64,000 nt of DNA from Marinomonas primoryensis (GCF_013372285.1 NZ_CP054301.1:2535001-2599000); one strand, 5' to 3'. Shown: positions 45,685 through 56,033, counted from the first letter of the stretch. Notes: generated by a model from the letters alone, not told the origin. Program-made: numbers and translations.

Positions 45685-48600
45685 TTACAAGGCTGACACT
45701 AGCTGATTGAACACAGGACCAAGCACCACAAGCGCTTCGGGGGATAAAATATCTTCATGAGCAAAATCAAAATGATGCTCTTCAAGAGTATCCACATAAG
45801 GCGACCAAGTGACTTGAATATCCATACCTTCTGGAACGGTTTTATCCGCGACAAATAGCACGGCCTTACCGTGATAACGTTGCGATTTCGCCTTCGACAG
45901 TAAAGCAACCGAGTCCGCGTAATTTTTCACAATATCGGCAAACATCGCATCTCGCTCGACCGTCATTTGCTCGTCTAAAGTATCCTCAGAGGTTTCCATG
46001 AATTGCGCTTTTTCACGTTCAACTTCTTCTTGGGCTTCCGTATCGACCGACCCTGACCAATCTTGCTCATCAGGTGGATAGGTATCTAAAAGGCCTAGGA
46101 AGCTGACTTCTTCACCCATTTCTTGCAATCGAACCGCAAGACCATGGGCAATGGCGCCACCAAGAGAATAACCAATAAGTCGATAAGGCCCAGACGGTTG
46201 ACGCGCCTTTAACACCTTCAAATGCTGTTCCACCACATCAGGCATATTGCTTTGTGATGCAATCGGGCCATCTGGCCGTGGCGACTGCAAACCAATCATT
46301 GGACAAGTCTGAGAAAGATATCGAGCGAACCCAGTGTATTGCCACGCAAAACCAGAAGCGGGGTGAATACAAAAAATGGGCGTGCCGGCCCCTTGTTTAA
46401 TCGGCAACACTGAACCAAAACCAGACAATTCACGACTGTTAGCAAGGTCTTGATTGCTGAGTACATGAGCCAGTTTTTCGATACTAGGAGACACCATGAT
46501 CTGTCCCACGGTGACATTAAGCTTCAAGGCTTTACGCAACTCCGACACTAGGCGTACCGCCAGAATGGAATGCCCGCCTAAAGCAAAGAAATCATCACTC
46601 GCACTCAATCCCGTGACACCCAGCACATTAGAGAAAGCGTTTGCTATCTCTGTTTCAATCCCTAGCTTAAGCACTCTTCCTTGTGTCGGCTCTAACAAGT
46701 CAGACGGTAACGGCAGCGCTTTGCGGTCCAACTTGCCATTGGCGCTCAGCGGCATAGTTTCCAATTGCAACACAGCAACAGGTACCATGTGTGCAGGAAT
46801 TTGTTCGCTCATGGCGTTACGAATACTCACTGTATCCAGTTTGTTTACTTTGCCCGTGCTATTTTGACTCGTGCTGTTTTTACTCGTGACATAAGCGACA
46901 AGCTGGCGTGCATCAACCCCCATCGCATTACTTTCCTGCCCCCATGATTTGGCAACCACTACTGATTGCTCTACGCCTGTTTGTGCCGCTAGGACTTGCT
47001 CGATCTCACCTAACTCAATACGCTGACCGCGGATTTTAAGCTGATCATCACTACGACCAAGGTATTCAATCGCGCCGCTGTCTAACCAACGAACCACGTC
47101 ACCAGTACGATACATTCGCTCGCCATCACTTTCAGGGTCAGCGACAAATCGTACCGCACATAGCTCTGGGCGGCGCCAATACCCATCCGCTAATTGCACA
47201 CCGCACAAATACAATTCACCTGCCACGCCAATCGGAACGGGCCGTAAAAAATCGTCCAGTATTCGTAATTGAGTATTCCAAACCGGATAACCAATTGGTA
47301 CCCCCGTTGCTTTTACTTGAGCCAGACCATCACCAAATGCAGGGTAATACGTCACGTCCACCGCGGCTTCCGTTGGACCATATAAGTTATGAAGTTCACA
47401 GCCAACCTCCTTTTCAAACTGTTTAGAAAGCGCCATTGGCAAGGCTTCACCACTGCAAAAAACACGTTCTAACGTGTGGCAAGTGCCCACTTTTTCATCG
47501 TCTAATGACGTGACAAATGCCGCCAGCATAGAAGGCACAAAATGCAATGTGGTGATGTTATGATCAACAATTAACTGTTGAAGCTGAATAGGATCACGAT
47601 GAGAATCTGGTGGTGCCATGTGCAATTTAGCACCGACCATAGCGCTCCAGAAAAACTCCCAAACAGAGACATCAAAGCTACATGGCGTTTTTTGTAAAAC
47701 GACATCATGGCTCGCCAGTGGGTATTCATCCTGCATCCAAAGAATTCGATTTACGATGGCTTGATGAGATACCAACACGCCTTTAGGACGACCCGTAGAG
47801 CCAGAGGTATAGAGCAAATACGCCGACCCGTTAACGCTAAGAGCTGGCGCTTTCCACGAGTTTATGACTTGCTCTCGTTGTGCGTCACTCACTGGTGTAA
47901 TAGGCGCATCGTAAAGATAACGTTTCCCATCCATTTCAAAACGGGACGCTTCTTTTGCTAAGGTGATTAAAGCGGCTGGCTTTGCATCCTCCAGCATGTA
48001 ATTGAGTCGATCATCTGGATAACCTGTATCAAGAGGCAGATACGCCGCCCCCACTTCGATAATCGCCCATAGGGCAAGACTTAACTTCACCGAGCGAGGA
48101 AGAGCCACCGCGACGATATCGCCCGATTGAACCCCTAACGATTGCAAGTTTTTCGCCAAAGCGATCACTTCGTAGCGAGCCTGTAAATACGTTAACTGAT
48201 GCTCGTCATCCGATAAGCAAATCTGATTCGGTGTCAGAAGCGCCTGCTCAACCAAAGCGTCCCGAAGCGTTATTTGAGGTAGCAAGTGTGACGTCTGATT
48301 CAAGTCGGTAATCAAGGTTTTTTCTGACGGAAGACGAAAATCCAGCGTTTGTTGAGCTGTCACGTCTTCAAGTAGCAGCGTTTTCAATAACGCATTAAAA
48401 CGCGCTATCAAAGTCTGAATTTCATCGCCACCTCGATATTCGAACAGCAAATTCAACTGCTCGCTTGGCAACGCCAACACCGTCAATGGATAATGTGTAA
48501 AACCTCGGTTATACACATCTTCAAGCTTTAAGCCTTGATAACACTGGCTGAACAAATCGGCCTGTTCAGGGAAGTTTTCTACCACTAGCAAGGTATCGAA

Positions 48601-51600
48601 TAAATTACCATGCCCACCGAGTCGTTGGATTTCGGCCAAACCTAATCCGTCGTGCTCCAACAACCCAATTTGTTCATTCTGAACCTGTTGCATTTGCTGC
48701 CATAACGTCAGTTCTGGCTGTAACTGCACACGTACTGGCACGGTATTACTGAATAATCCAATATGCTCTTCTATTCCAGCCACGCTGCCAAAGCGCCCAG
48801 AAATTGGCGTCCCAAATACCACATCAGAACGTCCAGTCAAAGCAGACAATACGTTTGCCCATAGAGTTTGCAGTACACTGTTTAAGGTCAGCCCTTTACT
48901 TTGATAAAAACCTTTTAATGTAGCGAATTGATCCGCTTCTAATGTTAGCGTATGCGTTGTCACTTGCTCTGTAGGTGGTGTGTCGGCAAACAACAACGTC
49001 GGCATGGCATTATCTAACGCCTCTTTCCACGCTTCTCGCATGGCGTGTTTATCGCGCGCCATTAGTTGCTCAACAACCCAAGTGTATGGCACAGGAACCG
49101 CCTCCAGTTCAACCAAATCACCGCCATAAGCGTTGACCAAGTCACGCAACATAATCGGCGTTGACCAGCCATCTACCACCAAGTGATGCGCGTTTAAGAA
49201 CAAACAATGTCGCTGTTCCGATAAGCTCACCAAAACAGCATTCAACAGCGGAATACCTGCCGATTGAAAGGCCATAAAATCTCGACTTAACTCTTGCTGC
49301 TCTATCTTTTTTAGCTGTTCTTGTTGCGTCGTGCCGTCTTGATGCCTTAAATCGATAACGTCCACAGGCCACCAGCTTTTGCGTTCGCTGGAGCGTCTCC
49401 ATGGCAAAATTTGTAGTGCCGTGTCGCCTTGGGAAAAATCAAACAAGGCGCCCAACTGGGGGTGCTTTTCTATGACCGCTCCTAACGAATCTTTTAATCG
49501 CTCTATGTCCATACTTCCAGAAAAAGTTAAGCGAGCCAAAGAACTGTAACCCGCATCTTTTGCATCAGTATCTTGCTCTAGTTGAGCATGGAAAAGCAGG
49601 CCTTCTTGCAACGGTAAAGCCGGCAATATGGCTTGCAAGGCACCGTATTGACTTCTTAACGCGTCCATATTTTGCTCATGTAGATCAAGGCTTTTCAGAT
49701 CTTCAGCAACCAAGGTGTCGGCAGCGATGGCTTGATGAGTGTCTGCAAACTGGCTCATGGAGGACGCAATATTAGTCAGTGCGCTTAAAAGTGCCTCTAT
49801 TTGCTGAGGCGGTACTTGATTGACATCATGCCCAACATGAATGGCCAACTGTGATGTGCCATGACGATCATCCACAAATAGGTTTAATTCCAACGCATGG
49901 GCAGAGTTCAATTGATCCGATTGATGCACTTCAAATGTGTCTTGGAAGTAACGCTCGCCTTGCAGTAACGAAAGCTCGCCCTGCTGAAAACGACCAAGGT
50001 AATTAAAGAGAATCTGTGGTGACGCCGTTGCTTCTAAATCGGAGAAAATTTGACGAGTACTGTCATTCATATACCGAAGCACGCCATAACCCACACCATC
50101 ATTGGGTACTTTAAGTAAAGCTCGACGAACTAATTGAACAATGGTTTCATAAGGTACGTCATCCACTTTGAGTGAGTTCAATTTGGACAGTAACGTCTTT
50201 TGTCCCATCATGCGTACTGGGTATTCTGCGGTGAACCAACCTAAGGTTCGGGTTAAATCAAGATCGCTGATGTCCGCCCGGCCATGGGATTCCATCATCA
50301 TCGAAATATCTGTCGTCTTATATTGCCGAGCAAGAGCAAGATACAAAACACTTAACAGCGCTTCTTGTGGTTGGCACCGATACTGTTTAGGTAAAACTTC
50401 CAGTAACAATGTTGAGGTTTTTATATCTAACATGACACGTCGGTGCGCTCGTTCATTTGATGCCTGACGCTCAAATAACGGTCTTCCTTCTAATTGCTCC
50501 AACCAATATTTTTTCTCAGACAACCAGCGTGGCATTTCGCTTTGCAAGGATTTTTGCCAGTCTAATAAACTGTTTGGTGACACTGATAACTGACTATCAG
50601 AGCCTGACAATAAACTCGATAAATCCGCAAGAAGAATCCGCCACGATACCCCATCCACTATTGTATGATGCAGGGCAAATACGGCAGCGTTTTGGTTATC
50701 CGCATGCAAATAACCTACTCGCATAGCAGCGAAAGACTGGCCCAGTTCTGTTTGGGCTTGGGCTTGGGTTTGGATTTGAGTATGAGTTGGTGTCTGAACT
50801 AGCTGTTCAAAAGCGCGGTCTGCCAGTGTCGACAAACCACCGCTCTCTTGCGTAAAAAACTGAACAGTAACAGCTGAGGAAGTATCAGATATCTCAAGGT
50901 GAGAATCATAAACTTGTGCGTTAAGAACTCCGTGGGCCGCCATCAGTTTAGCTAATACTTGTTCAAATTTTTGCGGCGTCATTGAGTTCGGTAACGCAAC
51001 AAAAATTGCTTGAAAATACGCTAGGTTTAAGCCGCCTGATTCTTGCATCCAGCGATAAATAGGCAGTTCAGCCAAGCGTCCTGAATGAATACTTGGCAAT
51101 GTTTTTGTGTCATCAAGCGGCGACAATCGTGTTGCCATAACACGGATAATTCGGCTTTCGAATACGTCTTTCGCGCGTAAAGAATAGCCTTTTTTTCGTG
51201 CTAACCCTCCTAGTGACATAGCGACAATACTGTCTCCGCCTAATGCAAAAAAGTCATCATCAACAAAGACGGAATCAAGATTTAGCACCTGCTGAACTAA
51301 CTGACACAACACGATTTCTTGCTCACTTTTAGGCAAAGCACTGTGTTGACGAATCACGACAGGCGCCGGCAAAGCGTTACGATCAACTTTCCCATTGGTG
51401 TTAAGTGGGAAACGTTCCAATACGGTTATGGTGGCAGGTACCATATAGGCAGGAAGTTGCTGAGATAAAGTGTCCATTAATGTTACGGACAACGTTTGAG
51501 GGCTCTCTACATTGACGCTATTCACGTCAACAAGACAATAAGCGTCCAGACGATGCGTACTACCTTGTTTATTCGCCACCACCACGCTAGCCGTTACGCC

Positions 51601-54330
51601 TTCAAGTCTATTTAACGAGGCTTCAACTTCTCCCGGTTCAACACGGTGCCCGCGGATTTGTACCTGATGATCGGTACGACCAATATATTCAACATGCCCA
51701 CCTTCTAGCCACCTTACCAAATCACCTGTTCGATACATTCTTTCACCCAGTTTATAGGGATTGGCAATAAATCGAGTTGATGTTAACGACGTTTGATTAA
51801 GGTAACCGTATGCCAGCCCAGGGCCTGACACATACAACTCACCGGGAATACCAATGGCGACAGGAGAAAGGCTGGAATCCAGAATATAGGATTCAGTGTT
51901 GGCGATGGGACGACCAATCACAACCTGCTCAGTGTCTTCAACGCCCGCACCTAAACTATCAATGGTATTTTCAGTCGGACCATAATAGTTTCTGACTTTT
52001 AGTGATGGGTAACAACGTATTTGCTGCCAAAGGCGAGAAGACGCCGCCTCCCCGCCCACATACATTAATTCAGGAAAATGCTGACCAGACTCTATTGCCC
52101 CAAGATCCAATAGCTGAGATAGAACACTTGGCGGTAAATCGGCGGCATGAATATTATGCTCATTATAGTAATTCTGTATAAGCTCTGGATCTTTGCAAAT
52201 ATCATCTTCGACAATATGCAAAGTGTGTCCAAAACACAGCCAATACATGAGATCCCAACTGGTATCGAACGAAAATGAAGCCGTCAACATGGCATTAACA
52301 TTCTGAACCTTAGCGGCTAACGCCTCACCGTCACGTCGCCAATGGGAGAAAGCAACATTAACCAAGCCTTTATGAGCAATAACAACGCCTTTGGGTCTCC
52401 CCGTAGAGCCTGAGGTATACATGATATAAGCAATATCATTCGGTGAAGGTAAGTTAACAATAAGATTGGAAGCGTTTTTTTGATTCAAAGACAGTAAAAA
52501 TGATGACGCTTCAATGTTTTGAACCGTCACATTACCACTCTTTTCAAAAGCCTTTTCTGAGTCCGTCAATAACAGTTTAGGCGCCGCATCTTCCAGCATC
52601 CAATCAATTCGATCTTGCGGGTACGTTGGGTCAATTGGCAAATAATGAGCGCCAAGTCCCATCGTTGCCATTAGGGCATAAATCATTCGTTCGTCTCGCG
52701 GCAAAGCAAGACCCACACAATCGCCTTTTCCTACCCCGAAGTCGCTCAGAACCTGTGACCATTTCGCAATATTGCCCTGTATTTCAGCAAAACTAATGGA
52801 TTGTCCTTTTACAACCAAAGCCGGTGCAGAAGCCAACCCTTTATCTAGATTTTTGAAATGCTCTAAATTATAAAACTGCTCAATCAAACTAGAATAACCA
52901 CTGTCTACCGTCACGGCTCCTTGTTGCCAATCCGTAATCATTGATTGTTCCACAGCGCGCAAAACCGAAATATCCGCAATGAAAGCATCGGGCGCAGCAA
53001 GAAGTTTTTCAGTGAATTCAATAAAGCGGTCTACGTGAATTTGTAGCGATTCAGCATCGTATTTTTGATCATTACCGACCCACTCAATGTGCAAGTCACC
53101 TTTATCAAAGTGCATTCCAAAATCAAGATCTTCTACAGGGCCTGCTGCAAGGTGCTCTATTGTTGCGGTGGCATCACCGAATGAAAGGTCATAGTCAAAT
53201 AAGCGCAGATTCAATGTCGGCCCATATAACGCCTCGCCCACCCGGCTCAAATCACGAGCAATTTGTTCGCCGTTGTATTTTTGATGTTTTCGTATTTTTT
53301 TCAGGTCTCGCTTGATACGCAACGTGAGATCAAAAATGGTATCGCCCAATTCACCTTCAACGATCACCGGAAGCACATTCACTACAGGGCCAAGTGTGTT
53401 CAAAGCAACACTACCAACGCGCCCCATAAACGGAAAGCCAACTGGCATTCGCCATTGCCCGCTTACTCTAATCAAATAGGCGGATACTAACCCCATTGCC
53501 AAATCTGCAACCGTTAACTTTGACGAAGGCGACCTACTTAAACACGCCTGCAATCGGTCACCACAAATGCAGCTGTTTAATCGAATCAACCGTTGCGAGG
53601 CAAAACCATTTTCTGTCGCGATTGGGGTAACGCCATTAGATAAACTCACCACATTCGGCAAGTCAGAGCAGTACGCCTGCCAGAATGCCTTGTCTCGATC
53701 ATACTTATCTGATGCTTTGTAACTTTTTTCTTCGTCCACAACATCATAAAAAGAACGGTATGGTGTTTGAGTCGTTGTTTTTTGCTGAATGAGCGACTGA
53801 TAAATACCCGACACTCTCGCGGTAAACACATTAAAGCTGAAACCGTCGAGCATAATATGATGAAAACGTTGATACCAAACCGTCTGTTGATCTGACACTT
53901 TAAAGACAATTTGACGAACCAGTGGTGTAGCAGAAGACAGCGACAGTTCAGCGTCTAAATCTTGCTGAATGAGCAAGTCCATGTTTTTTTGAGCATCGGC
54001 ATCATTTGATAAATCAAGCGACTCAGAAACGGGAACGGGAGCGACATCGACGTCACAACATCCAAGATGTTGAATGGGAACACCATCGTAGTCACGATAT
54101 ACCGCATTAATCGTATCCGATTCTTTAAGCCCAATCTGAATGGCCTCAAGCAAGCATGCAGCATCAATATCGCCACTAATATGAACTTTATGAGCTATGG
54201 TGAAGGCATTACCTTGCGATGAAATATGATCGGCCAGCCAGATTCCCATTTGTACATCGGTAAGAGGAACCATGGCGTTATTGGCCAGTACGTTTAGGGG
54301 CGCAAAACGCGTTGCTGTATTGTTTTCCAT
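45685..54330 (-). CDS. siderophore NRPS, C-A1-T-E-C-A2-T-TE
   Basis: A 2881-residue synthetase. C1 (about 15-455, HHIMLDG at 157) should accept DHB from EntB. A1 (about 500-985) has pocket code DTDDYGYIDK (residues 689, 690, 693, 731, 757, 759, 782, 790, 791, 981); acidic residues at 693, 731 and 791 suggest a basic amino acid. T1 Ser1034 (GGDS). E domain (about 1085-1535): HHTIVDG at 1221, RTLGWFTAEYP, FNYLGRF. C2 (about 1565-2000, HHLVVDG at 1715) is of the D-to-L type. A2 (about 2020-2540) code DVWHFSLVDK equals EntF, so serine. T2 Ser2588 (GGHS). TE with Ser2722 (GYSLGG), Asp2749 and His2858 resembles EntF TE, which cyclises three units. Predicted product: oligomer of DHB-D-X-Ser. Confidence 0.93.
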   Translation of the reverse strand: MENNTATRFAPLNVLANNAMVPLTDVQMGIWLADHISSQGNAFTIAHKVHISGDIDAACLLEAIQIGLKESDTINAVYRDYDGVPIQHLGCCDVDVAPVPVSESLDLSNDADAQKNMDLLIQQDLDAELSLSSATPLVRQIVFKVSDQQTVWYQRFHHIMLDGFSFNVFTARVSGIYQSLIQQKTTTQTPYRSFYDVVDEEKSYKASDKYDRDKAFWQAYCSDLPNVVSLSNGVTPIATENGFASQRLIRLNSCICGDRLQACLSRSPSSKLTVADLAMGLVSAYLIRVSGQWRMPVGFPFMGRVGSVALNTLGPVVNVLPVIVEGELGDTIFDLTLRIKRDLKKIRKHQKYNGEQIARDLSRVGEALYGPTLNLRLFDYDLSFGDATATIEHLAAGPVEDLDFGMHFDKGDLHIEWVGNDQKYDAESLQIHVDRFIEFTEKLLAAPDAFIADISVLRAVEQSMITDWQQGAVTVDSGYSSLIEQFYNLEHFKNLDKGLASAPALVVKGQSISFAEIQGNIAKWSQVLSDFGVGKGDCVGLALPRDERMIYALMATMGLGAHYLPIDPTYPQDRIDWMLEDAAPKLLLTDSEKAFEKSGNVTVQNIEASSFLLSLNQKNASNLIVNLPSPNDIAYIMYTSGSTGRPKGVVIAHKGLVNVAFSHWRRDGEALAAKVQNVNAMLTASFSFDTSWDLMYWLCFGHTLHIVEDDICKDPELIQNYYNEHNIHAADLPPSVLSQLLDLGAIESGQHFPELMYVGGEAASSRLWQQIRCYPSLKVRNYYGPTENTIDSLGAGVEDTEQVVIGRPIANTESYILDSSLSPVAIGIPGELYVSGPGLAYGYLNQTSLTSTRFIANPYKLGERMYRTGDLVRWLEGGHVEYIGRTDHQVQIRGHRVEPGEVEASLNRLEGVTASVVVANKQGSTHRLDAYCLVDVNSVNVESPQTLSVTLMDTLSQQLPAYMVPATITVLERFPLNTNGKVDRNALPAPVVIRQHSALPKSEQEIVLCQLVQQVLNLDSVFVDDDFFALGGDSIVAMSLGGLARKKGYSLRAKDVFESRIIRVMATRLSPLDDTKTLPSIHSGRLAELPIYRWMQESGGLNLAYFQAIFVALPNSMTPQKFEQVLAKLMAAHGVLNAQVYDSHLEISDTSSAVTVQFFTQESGGLSTLADRAFEQLVQTPTHTQIQTQAQAQTELGQSFAAMRVGYLHADNQNAAVFALHHTIVDGVSWRILLADLSSLLSGSDSQLSVSPNSLLDWQKSLQSEMPRWLSEKKYWLEQLEGRPLFERQASNERAHRRVMLDIKTSTLLLEVLPKQYRCQPQEALLSVLYLALARQYKTTDISMMMESHGRADISDLDLTRTLGWFTAEYPVRMMGQKTLLSKLNSLKVDDVPYETIVQLVRRALLKVPNDGVGYGVLRYMNDSTRQIFSDLEATASPQILFNYLGRFQQGELSLLQGERYFQDTFEVHQSDQLNSAHALELNLFVDDRHGTSQLAIHVGHDVNQVPPQQIEALLSALTNIASSMSQFADTHQAIAADTLVAEDLKSLDLHEQNMDALRSQYGALQAILPALPLQEGLLFHAQLEQDTDAKDAGYSSLARLTFSGSMDIERLKDSLGAVIEKHPQLGALFDFSQGDTALQILPWRRSSERKSWWPVDVIDLRHQDGTTQQEQLKKIEQQELSRDFMAFQSAGIPLLNAVLVSLSEQRHCLFLNAHHLVVDGWSTPIMLRDLVNAYGGDLVELEAVPVPYTWVVEQLMARDKHAMREAWKEALDNAMPTLLFADTPPTEQVTTHTLTLEADQFATLKGFYQSKGLTLNSVLQTLWANVLSALTGRSDVVFGTPISGRFGSVAGIEEHIGLFSNTVPVRVQLQPELTLWQQMQQVQNEQIGLLEHDGLGLAEIQRLGGHGNLFDTLLVVENFPEQADLFSQCYQGLKLEDVYNRGFTHYPLTVLALPSEQLNLLFEYRGGDEIQTLIARFNALLKTLLLEDVTAQQTLDFRLPSEKTLITDLNQTSHLLPQITLRDALVEQALLTPNQICLSDDEHQLTYLQARYEVIALAKNLQSLGVQSGDIVAVALPRSVKLSLALWAIIEVGAAYLPLDTGYPDDRLNYMLEDAKPAALITLAKEASRFEMDGKRYLYDAPITPVSDAQREQVINSWKAPALSVNGSAYLLYTSGSTGRPKGVLVSHQAIVNRILWMQDEYPLASHDVVLQKTPCSFDVSVWEFFWSAMVGAKLHMAPPDSHRDPIQLQQLIVDHNITTLHFVPSMLAAFVTSLDDEKVGTCHTLERVFCSGEALPMALSKQFEKEVGCELHNLYGPTEAAVDVTYYPAFGDGLAQVKATGVPIGYPVWNTQLRILDDFLRPVPIGVAGELYLCGVQLADGYWRRPELCAVRFVADPESDGERMYRTGDVVRWLDSGAIEYLGRSDDQLKIRGQRIELGEIEQVLAAQTGVEQSVVVAKSWGQESNAMGVDARQLVAYVTSKNSTSQNSTGKVNKLDTVSIRNAMSEQIPAHMVPVAVLQLETMPLSANGKLDRKALPLPSDLLEPTQGRVLKLGIETEIANAFSNVLGVTGLSASDDFFALGGHSILAVRLVSELRKALKLNVTVGQIMVSPSIEKLAHVLSNQDLANSRELSGFGSVLPIKQGAGTPIFCIHPASGFAWQYTGFARYLSQTCPMIGLQSPRPDGPIASQSNMPDVVEQHLKVLKARQPSGPYRLIGYSLGGAIAHGLAVRLQEMGEEVSFLGLLDTYPPDEQDWSGSVDTEAQEEVEREKAQFMETSEDTLDEQMTVERDAMFADIVKNYADSVALLSKAKSQRYHGKAVLFVADKTVPEGMDIQVTWSPYVDTLEEHHFDFAHEDILSPEALVVLGPVFNQLVSAL

Positions 54331-54341
54331 ATCAGACTTCT

Positions 54342-54566
54342 TTAGGAACCGTTAGAAAGTGAAGGTAGGCCTTGTGGACGAATATCCGTCCAATTCGTTT
54401 CAACATAATCGAGACAATCGTCACGGGTAGTCGGCCCAAAAACGGGCTGCCAACCTTGTGGCGTCGTCTTAAAAATCGGCCATAAACTGTGCTGCTGCAG
54501 CGCGTTCACCAAAACAATAAATTTCAGTGACTCATTATCAAATGGATTACTTGTTTCATTACTCAT
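54342..54566 (-). CDS. ybdZ: MbtH-like NRPS helper protein
   Basis: A 74-residue protein with the MbtH signature: NPFDNES near the start, then HSLWPIF, GWQPVFG and the C-terminal NWTDIRPQGL. MbtH-like proteins bind adenylation domains and are often needed for their folding or activity. It is eleven bases upstream of the NRPS gene, as expected for a dedicated partner. Confidence 0.92.
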   Translation of the reverse strand: MSNETSNPFDNESLKFIVLVNALQQHSLWPIFKTTPQGWQPVFGPTTRDDCLDYVETNWTDIRPQGLPSLSNGS

Positions 54567-54602
54567 TGGTTACTCCTTCGTTAATCTGATGATCCTTAAG
54601 CG

Positions 54603-55916
54603 CTAAACTGGCATTAAATGCACTAGCCCATTAACCAAACCTGAACGCCATGACAACCAATCATGGCCGCCGTACACTTTCTCGTAACGCACCAAGCCAC
54701 TCTTTTGTTTAATGGCGTCATAAGTAACATCGTTGTAGGGATGCATGTCTTTTTCGCCCAAACCAACCGTCATAAATACGTTTAAATGAGCCGCACTGAC
54801 ACGATCATTTAAAATATGATCCGCCACACTATTACGGGGAATATTATTCAGTGGTAAATCATTGGTAGACTCAGTTGTGCTAGGCGTGCGCATTCGATTT
54901 TCTTCTGGCCACCAGAAAGAACCTGAAAGACTAATGATTTTTGAAAAGTACTCAGGGAAAGTAACGCCAGCAAACAGCGCCGCCAACCCGCCTAAGCTCT
55001 GGCCCGCCACTACATAACTAGAAATAGAACGGTTTGATTGAACAAGTTGGGCTTGCGCCATCGGCAATAAACGGTCAATCACGGCTTGCCAGAAAGGTCG
55101 ATAGCAACTCAACTCCTTCCAACGCGTTTTTCCATCAATAGAAGGAATCATCAGGTAATGTGCCGGAGCTAATTGCTTTGTATCTGTCAAATGCTGAAGC
55201 ACCGATAAAGCGCCACTCGCCGCACTCCACTTTTGCCCATCCAGCAAAATAACCAATGGCGCATCGCCTACAGCGGTAGAAAAAAGCCAGCAGTGTCGTT
55301 GATTACCAAGCTGTGTTTCTTGCCATTCAATCGTTTGAATGCGCTCCGCCGAGATTATATTTAGCTCTCCTTGCTCCCACTCTTTCCAACCCATTTCCAA
55401 TGGAGCATGAGGAAGATGTAAAGGCGAACTCATACCCCAACCAGACACTAACATCGGTAATTTATTCAAATCATCGTGAATTTGATTTCCAGCAACGTCC
55501 ATCCACCAAGCACGTTGAGCCTCTCTCGACCCATCGCCAGTTCGCTGAACGAGATCCGGTAACTGGTGCTTTTCAATCGGAATGAAGGAATAACTGCCTC
55601 GCCATTGAGAGTCGATTAATAACGTACCAAGCCAAACATCGGTTCCGCTTACCCTATCTAGGCAAACGGGTGTCCAGCTGTGGTGGTCGGTAAGTGAGTT
55701 CACATCCAGTAACACACTAGCGATTACGGAGTCTGCTTCTTTTCCCTGTGGGTCTTGCCAAATAAACAACACCAAACTCGTTTTATCGCTTTCTTTCTTA
55801 ATGAGTGGCGCACCTTTGGAACGAATCTTATCCCACCACATATCACTACCTACTTGGCAGTGAGGCAAATCGTAATTTTTTAGCAAGACGTCCAACTCAG
55901 ATTGATCGATCAACAC
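54603..55916 (-). CDS. fes: enterochelin esterase-like protein (Fes/IroD type)
   Basis: A 437-residue esterase. I chose GTG 55916 because AAAAGGA lies just upstream; a TTG at 55940 is in frame but less suited. An N-terminal immunoglobulin-like domain (about 20-190) precedes an alpha/beta hydrolase with nucleophile Ser in VVAGQSLGGLAALF and His in YGGHDWLSW. Fes hydrolyses the serine ester backbone of ferric enterobactin in the cytoplasm to free iron, so its presence supports an ester-linked product. First gene of the NRPS operon, behind a Fur box. Confidence 0.88.
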   Translation of the reverse strand: MLIDQSELDVLLKNYDLPHCQVGSDMWWDKIRSKGAPLIKKESDKTSLVLFIWQDPQGKEADSVIASVLLDVNSLTDHHSWTPVCLDRVSGTDVWLGTLLIDSQWRGSYSFIPIEKHQLPDLVQRTGDGSREAQRAWWMDVAGNQIHDDLNKLPMLVSGWGMSSPLHLPHAPLEMGWKEWEQGELNIISAERIQTIEWQETQLGNQRHCWLFSTAVGDAPLVILLDGQKWSAASGALSVLQHLTDTKQLAPAHYLMIPSIDGKTRWKELSCYRPFWQAVIDRLLPMAQAQLVQSNRSISSYVVAGQSLGGLAALFAGVTFPEYFSKIISLSGSFWWPEENRMRTPSTTESTNDLPLNNIPRNSVADHILNDRVSAAHLNVFMTVGLGEKDMHPYNDVTYDAIKQKSGLVRYEKVYGGHDWLSWRSGLVNGLVHLMPV

Positions 55917-55966
55917 TATTTTCCTTTTAAAAACGCACAAGAGATAAAAACTTAAATTATAGTATT

Positions 55967-55985
55967 GCTAATCATTCTCATTATC
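55967..55985. promoter_or_regulatory. Fur box between fes and the TonB receptor gene
   Basis: GCTAATCATTCTCATTATC agrees with the 19-base Fur consensus at 15 positions. It lies in the 117-base gap between divergent starts (fes at 55916, receptor at 56034) and can control both. Confidence 0.72.
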
Positions 55986-56033
55986 AATAACATTAGCAAG
56001 ATCTTTACTCAATTGTCATAAATAAGGAAAAAA

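Noticed and set aside
46496..53490. Several plus-strand ORFs of 60-123 codons opposite the NRPS gene
   Set aside because: They have no family resemblance, no ribosome sites and lie wholly inside a conserved gene on the other strand.
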